Assembly: GCF_000241465.1 (NCBI RefSeq) | Contig: NZ_JH584235.1 | Location: forward strand, 2,780,529 to 2,844,528 | Source of the DNA: Sphingomonas echinoides ATCC 14820 | Lineage (GTDB): Bacteria; Pseudomonadota; Alphaproteobacteria; Sphingomonadales; Sphingomonadaceae | Reading direction: 5' to 3' | Length of the DNA stretch: 64,000 nt | Part shown: positions 58,906 through 64,000 of the stretch, piece after piece | Layout of the letters: every line of letters starts with the position of its first letter | Numbering within the stretch: position 1 is the first letter of the stretch | Translations under genes and position numbers: made by a program | The notes under the pieces: model-generated | The model's database searches: none | The model's input: the letters and a program-made list of their open reading frames with translations, nothing else | Told to the model about the DNA's origin: nothing

Positions 58906-59328
58906 ATGCTGCTCCACATCGTCGCCCGTGGTCGGATCGGGCGCGGGCCGGAGGCCGAATTGGTCGAGCGCTATGTCAAACGGCTGGCCTGGCCGTTTAA
59001 AATGACCGAACTGCCCGATACCGGCGGCAAGATGCCCCCGGTCGAGCCTGGCACCCGCGTGGTGATGCTTGATGAGACGGGGCAGGTGCTGCCCTCGCGC
59101 GACCTTGCCGCGAAGCTGGAGAAGTGGCGCGATGGCGGGGTGCGCGAGGCGCGCTTTCTGATCGGGGCGGCGGATGGCTTTGACGATGCGCAGCGCGCCG
59201 AAGCCGATGTGCTGCTGAGCTTCGGGCGGGCGACCTGGCCGCATTTGCTGGCGCGCGCGATGCTGGCGGAACAATTGTACCGTGCGACCAGCATTCTCGC
59301 CAACCATCCTTATCACCGCGAGGGGTAA
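58906..59328 (+). CDS. rlmH: 23S rRNA (pseudouridine1915-N3)-methyltransferase
   Basis: This 140-residue SPOUT methyltransferase modifies pseudouridine 1915 in 70S ribosomes. RVVMLDETGQVLPSRDLAAK, FLIGAADGFDD and HLLARAMLAEQLYRA are hallmark segments. The next start (59330) follows one base after its stop codon. Confidence 0.96.
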   Translation: MLLHIVARGRIGRGPEAELVERYVKRLAWPFKMTELPDTGGKMPPVEPGTRVVMLDETGQVLPSRDLAAKLEKWRDGGVREARFLIGAADGFDDAQRAEADVLLSFGRATWPHLLARAMLAEQLYRATSILANHPYHREG

Positions 59329-59329
59329 G

Positions 59330-60511
59330 ATGCGCGGGCGGGGTTTTTTGATCGGGGCGGTGGCACTGGCGGGTGCGAGTGTGGCACCGGCGCAGGATAC
59401 TGCCGACCAACGCCAGCGACTGGCCGAGGCCAAGGCGCAATCGGCTGCCGCTGCTGCGCGGTCGGCCGGGCTGGAACGCGCCGCCGCCATCGAACGCAAT
59501 CAGGCTGCCCAAGCCCGCGCCCAAGAAGCCGCCGTCGCGGCCCGCATTCAACAGGCCGAGGCCGATATCGCCGCCGGGCAAGCACGGATCGCGATCATCG
59601 ACACGTTGCTGGCCGACCAGCGCGCGCGCCTCGCCGTGAAACAAGCGCCGGTCGCGCGGCTGATGGCGGCGCTGCAGTCGCTCGCGCGGCGTCCCGCCGT
59701 CATCAGCATGGTCCAGCCTGGCTCAGTCGATGATCTCGTCCACGTTCGCGCGGTGCTGTCCAGCACGCTGCCGGTCATCCGCGCGCGCACCGCCGACGTC
59801 CGCGCCGATCTGGCCCAGACGCGCGCGCTGCAGGAGCAAGCCGCGCTGGCGACGCGGGCGCTGGCCGAAAGTCGCGCGCGGCTGGAGGCACAACGGCTCG
59901 CGCTGACGCGGTTGGAGGCCGAGCACCGCTTGCGCTCGCGTACCCTTGGGCGCGACGCGCTGTTCGAATCCGACCGGGCGATCGCGCTTGGCGAAAAGGC
60001 GCGCGACATTGTCGATTCGATGGACACGATCGGCAATCAGGCGGCGACGCGCGAGAGCCTGCAATCGCTGCCGGGGCCGTTGCCGCGCCCGCCACGGCCC
60101 GGCGAAGCCGCCGCGCCGATTGACCCGATGCATTGGTCGAACGCGGCCCCGCCCTATCGCCTGCCGGTCCAGGGCAAAATCGTGACCGGGCTTGGCGAAG
60201 TGTCGGCGGCGGGCGTGCGGTCGCGCGGGCTGACGCTGGCACCGCTCGCGGGGGCGCAAGTCGTCGCGCCCGCCGCCGGACGCATCGCCTTTGCCGGGCC
60301 GTTTCGCGATTATGGGGCGATCGTCATCATCGATCATGGCGGCGGCTGGACGTCGCTGGTGGCCGGGCTCGCCAGTGTGAGCGTACGGATCGGCGAGGCG
60401 GTCGGGCAGGGCGCGCCGATCGGTCAGGCCCAGCGCGGTGAGGCTCCGCGCGTGACGGTCGAGCTAAGGCGGCGCGATCGCGCGGTGGACATGACCGCGC
60501 TGATCGGCTGA
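59330..60511 (+). CDS. envC: EnvC-like amidase activator with degenerate LytM domain
   Basis: This 393-residue exported protein (MRGRGFLIGAVALAGASVAP) has a long coiled coil (~20-240, Ala/Gln/Arg rich) and a C-terminal LytM domain. The zinc ligands are missing: the place of HxxxD reads RSRGLTLAP and that of HxH reads VTVEL. This matches EnvC, which activates amidases at the division septum without being an enzyme. The gene follows rlmH immediately, with GAGGGG as ribosome site, and precedes ctpA, a widespread alphaproteobacterial order. Confidence 0.85.
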   Translation: MRGRGFLIGAVALAGASVAPAQDTADQRQRLAEAKAQSAAAAARSAGLERAAAIERNQAAQARAQEAAVAARIQQAEADIAAGQARIAIIDTLLADQRARLAVKQAPVARLMAALQSLARRPAVISMVQPGSVDDLVHVRAVLSSTLPVIRARTADVRADLAQTRALQEQAALATRALAESRARLEAQRLALTRLEAEHRLRSRTLGRDALFESDRAIALGEKARDIVDSMDTIGNQAATRESLQSLPGPLPRPPRPGEAAAPIDPMHWSNAAPPYRLPVQGKIVTGLGEVSAAGVRSRGLTLAPLAGAQVVAPAAGRIAFAGPFRDYGAIVIIDHGGGWTSLVAGLASVSVRIGEAVGQGAPIGQAQRGEAPRVTVELRRRDRAVDMTALIG

Positions 60512-60571
60512 GTCACGCTGCGTTCAGGGCGACCATGCTTTGCTCTGCGACGAAACCCCGCTACGGTGTGG

Positions 60572-60599
60572 CGATACCCTCTTGCTCGTACGAGTATCG
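60572..60599. promoter_or_regulatory. Nested palindromes before ctpA
   Basis: CTCGTACGAG (60585-60594) is a 10-base palindrome, set within arms CGATAC (60572-60577) and GTATCG (60594-60599). It ends six bases before the ctpA start codon, so it could influence its translation; significance is uncertain. Confidence 0.25.
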
Positions 60600-60604
60600 A
60601 AACG

Positions 60605-61942
60605 ATGTCGCGCTTCACCACCTCGCTGTTTCAGGCCTCCGCGATTGCCGCGGTGCTGGCCATTGTGCCGATCGGCACCAGCGCAATGGCGGCGGTCGAC
60701 ACCGGCACGTACCGCGAAATGTCGGTGTTCCTCGACGTGTTCAACCGCGTGAAGGCGGAATATGTCGACAAGGTCGACGATAAGGTGCTGGTCAAGGGCG
60801 CGATCCAGGGAATGCTCGCCGCGCTCGATCCGCACAGCGCGTATGAGACCGGGCTCGATTACGACAATCTCAAGATCCAGACGATGGGCAGCTATGGCGG
60901 CCTTGGCCTCACCGTCACGATGGAGGATGGCGCGGTCAAGGTGATGTCGCCACAGCCCGATGCTCCGGGCGCGCGCGCCGGGATCAAGTCGGGCGACTAT
61001 ATCACCCATATCGACGGCAAATTGATCTTTGGCGACTCACTGGATGAATCGATCCAGAAGATGCGCGGTGCGCCGGGCACCAAGGTCGCGCTGACGCTGC
61101 TGCGTCCAGGCCGCGACAAGCCGATCCAGGTGACTTTGGTGCGCGAAAAGATCGTGCAGAAGCCAGTCAAATGGAGCGTCAAGGACGGCGTTGGGGTCAT
61201 CACCATCACCGCCTTTTCGGAACATACCGGCGAAGCGGTGACGGGCGCGATCCGCGGCATCGTCAAGCAGCTCGGTCACGATCCGCTCGGCTATATCATT
61301 GATCTGCGCGACAATGGCGGTGGCTTGCGCGACGAATCGATCGCGGTTGCCGACAATTTCCTCAGCAGCGGTGAAATCGTCTCGCAGCGTGGGCGCGACA
61401 AGGCCGATATCGAGCCGTTCTACGCCGAATCCTATGTGAAAGGCGATCTCGCGCATGGCGTGCCGATCATCGTGCTGACCAACGCCGGCACCGCATCGGC
61501 CTCCGAAATCGTCGCGGGCGCGCTGCAGGATCATCACCGCGCGCTGGTGATGGGCGAACGCTCGTTCGGCAAGGGATCGGTGCAGACGGTGATCGATCTT
61601 GGCGACAATGCCGCGCTGCGCTTGACCACCTCGCGTTATTATACCCCGTCCGGCCGATCGGTGCAGGAGGGCGGGATCGAGCCCGATATCGCGGTGCCGC
61701 AGCTTTCCGACCCCGATTACAAATCGCGGCCCGTGTTCCGCGAGGATGATTTGCGGCGGCATCTCATCAACGAAGTGAAGGCCAATAACGGCGCGCTGGA
61801 GGAAGACGGCAAGGTCGATCCGCGCTTTGCCGCGACCGCGGACGAGCTGAAAGCCAAGGGGGTCGATGACTTTCAGCTGAGCTATGCGCTGAAGACGCTC
61901 GCGCGGCTGTCGTCCACCCAATCCGTGACGGCGGCGAAGTAA
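60605..61942 (+). CDS. ctpA: Carboxyl-terminal processing protease, S41 family
   Basis: This 445-residue periplasmic protease (signal peptide up to SAMAA) has a PDZ domain (~90-170, SYGGLGLTVTMED) and the S41 core. Catalytic Ser is in NAGTASASEIVAG and Lys in ERSFGKGSVQT. It trims C termini and peptidoglycan-related factors. It lies downstream of the EnvC-like gene and upstream of dsbB by 3 bp. Confidence 0.95.
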   Translation: MSRFTTSLFQASAIAAVLAIVPIGTSAMAAVDTGTYREMSVFLDVFNRVKAEYVDKVDDKVLVKGAIQGMLAALDPHSAYETGLDYDNLKIQTMGSYGGLGLTVTMEDGAVKVMSPQPDAPGARAGIKSGDYITHIDGKLIFGDSLDESIQKMRGAPGTKVALTLLRPGRDKPIQVTLVREKIVQKPVKWSVKDGVGVITITAFSEHTGEAVTGAIRGIVKQLGHDPLGYIIDLRDNGGGLRDESIAVADNFLSSGEIVSQRGRDKADIEPFYAESYVKGDLAHGVPIIVLTNAGTASASEIVAGALQDHHRALVMGERSFGKGSVQTVIDLGDNAALRLTTSRYYTPSGRSVQEGGIEPDIAVPQLSDPDYKSRPVFREDDLRRHLINEVKANNGALEEDGKVDPRFAATADELKAKGVDDFQLSYALKTLARLSSTQSVTAAK

Positions 61943-61945
61943 GCG

Positions 61946-62419
61946 ATGATCCGGGACCGTTTTCGCGCCGCGCGTTTGCTGGCATTGCTGATCCCGCTGG
62001 CGTTGCTCGGCGGGGCGCTGGCCTTTCAATATATCGGCAAGCTCTATCCGTGCGAGATGTGCTGGTGGCAGCGGTATCCGCATATCGTGGCCCTGGTGCT
62101 GGCGGCGCTTGCGTTTGTGGTGCCGGGACGCGTGGCGCAGACCGCGCTCGTCGGGCTGGCGGCGTTGGCAATTCTGGTCAGCGGCCTGATCGGGGTTTAT
62201 CATGCCGGGGTCGAATATCATTGGTGGGCGGGCGTCACCGCTTGCACTTCGACGGTATCGGGGCCGATCACGCTCGACAGCATCATGAACGCGCCGATCA
62301 TTCGCTGCGACGTGGCGCAGTGGACGTTGTTCCATGTCTCGCTCGCCGGGTACAATGCGCTCTTTTCGAGTGTCGGCGCGCTCACCATCTTTGCGCTGAT
62401 GCGGAGGAAGGCCGCATGA
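61946..62419 (+). CDS. dsbB: Disulfide bond formation protein DsbB
   Basis: This 157-residue protein has four transmembrane helices and both redox cysteine pairs: C36-EM-C39 and the distal C100 and C121. DsbB reoxidises DsbA and passes electrons to ubiquinone. Its stop overlaps the next start (ATGA). The neighbour is a ubiquinone-pathway hydroxylase, which fits its quinone need. Confidence 0.92.
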   Translation: MIRDRFRAARLLALLIPLALLGGALAFQYIGKLYPCEMCWWQRYPHIVALVLAALAFVVPGRVAQTALVGLAALAILVSGLIGVYHAGVEYHWWAGVTACTSTVSGPITLDSIMNAPIIRCDVAQWTLFHVSLAGYNALFSSVGALTIFALMRRKAA

Positions 62420-62952
62420 CTCGCTGGAAACCCGGCGATCCGAAGCGCGCGACCGCAGCGATGGTACGGGTCGATCAAGCGGGCGAATATGGCGCGACGC
62501 GGATCTATGCGGGGCAGCTGGCGGTGCTGGGCGATCGCAGCCCGGCGGCGCGCGCGGTTGCGGGCATGGCCAATCAGGAGGAGCGCCACCGCGCGTTCTT
62601 CGATTCGATGATGGCGCGGCGCAGTGTGCGGCCAACCGTGCTGCAGCCGTTCTGGGATGTGGCCGGTTTTGCGCTCGGCGCGGTGACGGCGGCGATGGGC
62701 CCTGAAGCCGCGATGGCGTGCACCGCTGCCGTAGAAACCGAGATCGACAAGCATTATGCCGAGCAGCTCGATGTGCTAGGGGACAGCGATCCGGAGCTTT
62801 CCGCCGCCATCCGCGATTTTCAGGCCGAAGAGGTCGAACATCGCGAAACGGCGCTGGCGGCGGGTGCGGAAAACGCTGTTGGATATCCGCTGCTCAGCGC
62901 GGTCATCCGGCTGGGCTGCAAGGTCGCCATCGCGACCGCGAAACGGATTTGA
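62416..62952 (+). CDS. coq7: Demethoxyubiquinone hydroxylase family (Coq7-like)
   Basis: This 178-residue di-iron protein has ferritin-like ExxH ligands: E in RVDQAGEYGA, E-x2-H in QEERHRAFF, E in VETEIDKHYAEQL and E-x2-H in EEVEHRETAL. It would hydroxylate C6 of the ubiquinone precursor. Translation is coupled to dsbB by ATGA. Some bacteria use UbiF instead; the motif set clearly favours Coq7. Confidence 0.93.
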   Translation: MTRWKPGDPKRATAAMVRVDQAGEYGATRIYAGQLAVLGDRSPAARAVAGMANQEERHRAFFDSMMARRSVRPTVLQPFWDVAGFALGAVTAAMGPEAAMACTAAVETEIDKHYAEQLDVLGDSDPELSAAIRDFQAEEVEHRETALAAGAENAVGYPLLSAVIRLGCKVAIATAKRI

Positions 62953-62966
62953 CGGGAGACAGGATC

Positions 62967-63392
62967 ATGGCGAACCTGACGACGAAGACAGTGTTGGCGG
63001 CGACGGTGCTAAGCGGACTTGGCATGGGGGCCATCGCGCCCACGCCGCTTGCCGCGCAGAATGTGCCGGTGCCGACGCTGGTGATCTACGGCACGCAAAA
63101 GTGCCCGACCGATGCCGACGGCAATGAAATCGTGGTGTGCGTTCGCCGCAAGCCCGGCGAGCAGTTCCGTATCCCCAAGGAATTGCGCGAACTGAAGGTC
63201 ACGCCCGAAAATGAAAGCTGGGCATCGCGCGCGGCGGCCAGTGACCGGGTCGGCGCATCGGGCATCGGCAGTTGTTCGACAGTTGGTCCCGGCGGGTCGA
63301 CCGGCTGCTTCGCGCAGGCCGGGCGCACCTACAAGCGGGAAAAGCAGGAAGCCAAAGCCGACCAACGCGCCATCGAAGCCTCGCTGCCGTGA
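62967..63392 (+). CDS. Exported small protein, unknown function
   Basis: This 141-residue protein has a signal peptide (TVLAATVLSGLGMGAIAP; cleavage after PLAAQ). Five cysteines are present, and a charged tail (KREKQEAKADQRAI) ends it. The start ATG at 62967 has GGGAGACAGGA upstream, 14 bp after coq7. No domain is recognised. It may lie in the same transcript as dsbB and coq7. Confidence 0.75.
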   Translation: MANLTTKTVLAATVLSGLGMGAIAPTPLAAQNVPVPTLVIYGTQKCPTDADGNEIVVCVRRKPGEQFRIPKELRELKVTPENESWASRAAASDRVGASGIGSCSTVGPGGSTGCFAQAGRTYKREKQEAKADQRAIEASLP

Positions 63393-63417
63393 TCGTTTGA
63401 GCGTGCAAGGGGGTGGC

Positions 63418-63933
63418 ATGGCGCGCGGGAACGTCCTGACACGCGACAAGATGACAAAGCCGCTCGCGGCCGATGCTTATGAGAAAGTTCTCGCCATCGC
63501 CGCGTTGGCGTTGTTCGGGACCATCATGGTCGCGCTCGCCAAGGGGTATCCAAGGTGGGGCGGGGTGCCGCTCGTCATCTGGGGCCATCTCGTCACGGTG
63601 ATGCTGGCGCTGGTGCTGACGCCGGTGATGCTGCTGCGGCCCCGCGGGGACAGGCCGCACCGGATCCTGGGCATGATTTGGGTCGTCGCCATGGTCCTGA
63701 CGGCGGTTGAATCCTTTTTTGTGCGCTCCACCAATCACGGGCGTTTCAGCGTCATCCATATCATTTCGGCCTATGTCGTGATCGCCGCACCCTTGCTCTG
63801 GTGGAGCGCGCGCAACCACCGGATCGCCTCGCACCGGCGGCAAGTGCGCGGGATGGTGACGGGTGCACTGCTGATTGCGGGCTTTTTCACACTCCCGTTC
63901 GGGCGCTTGCTTGGCCGATGGCTGTTCGCCTGA
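63418..63933 (+). CDS. DUF2306-type membrane protein
   Basis: This 171-residue protein has four predicted transmembrane segments (~24-40, ~52-73, ~84-100, ~113-130) plus a C-terminal one. GDRPHRILGMIWVVAMVL, GRFSVIHIISAYVV and ASHRRQVRGM give the DUF2306 pattern with histidines in the membrane. Function unknown; relatives are annotated only by this domain. The ATG at 63418 follows GGGGGTGG. Confidence 0.8.
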   Translation: MARGNVLTRDKMTKPLAADAYEKVLAIAALALFGTIMVALAKGYPRWGGVPLVIWGHLVTVMLALVLTPVMLLRPRGDRPHRILGMIWVVAMVLTAVESFFVRSTNHGRFSVIHIISAYVVIAAPLLWWSARNHRIASHRRQVRGMVTGALLIAGFFTLPFGRLLGRWLFA

Positions 63934-63937
63934 TTTC

Positions 63938-64000
63938 ATGAGCGAGCCTAACACGACCGTTCGCGCTCCGCATGCGTCGGCGCTCCTGCTGTTCGCGCTC
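63938..64000 (+). CDS. Partial gene at the right edge
   Basis: An ATG 4 bp after the previous stop opens a frame that reads MSEPNTTVRAPHASALLLFA and continues beyond the window. The rise in hydrophobic residues suggests a signal peptide or membrane helix. Only 21 codons are visible. Confidence 0.4.
   Translation, partial: MSEPNTTVRAPHASALLLFAL

Overview
The window is a high-GC alphaproteobacterial chromosome segment, most likely Sphingomonas or a close relative in the Sphingomonadales. This rests on gene content and synteny: four large TonB-dependent receptors, DUF2093, DUF1244 and GapR (DUF2312) proteins, a cysteine-free L36, and the blocks cpoB-tilS-ftsH and proA-nadD-rsfS-rlmH-envC-ctpA. 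No rRNA, tRNA or CRISPR array was seen.

Left edge (1-1878): the C-terminal remnant of a large serine recombinase runs off the window. It is followed by a complete IS3-family element (339-1659, 25-bp inverted ends) with no target duplication. This is a former mobile-element boundary.

Outer-membrane uptake and accessory region (1879-31909): a TonB receptor followed by an exported purple acid phosphatase (minus strand); an 800-bp dark stretch with a perfect hairpin; a flavin-dependent tryptophan-halogenase-like gene; a CPA2 antiporter; a Phd/PIN toxin-antitoxin pair; an HhH membrane protein; purD and xseA diverging with touching start codons; a DUF2093 protein coupled to an M23 lipoprotein; two tandem ~1009-codon TonB receptors, the second broken by a one-base deletion; clpB with a heat-shock-like promoter threaded through a palindrome; then a TonB receptor followed by an Ntn-hydrolase acylase, and an M16 protease.

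Housekeeping region (32227-64000): purE/purK (split by an extragenic palindrome), gpmA, rlmJ, an M14 carboxypeptidase coupled to a DUF4136 lipoprotein, rpmJ, a HAD hydrolase, pyk, DUF1244, gapR, an AT-richer HEPN-motif gene, yebC, ruvC, ruvA, an antisense hydroxyacid dehydrogenase, ruvB, ptsP, a RodZ-like protein, cpoB, tilS, ftsH, a DUF3667 membrane protein, proA, nadD, rsfS, rlmH, a degenerate LytM/EnvC-like factor, ctpA, dsbB, a Coq7-like hydroxylase, two small uncharacterised proteins and the start of one more gene. Several intergenic gaps hold families of palindromic repeats.

The items I would look at first are the halogenase and receptor loci, the receptor-acylase pair, the frameshifted tandem receptor, the HEPN-motif gene, and the extragenic palindromes. 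None of these is proven to be a new system from sequence alone. All function calls come from motif recognition and reading, without database searches.
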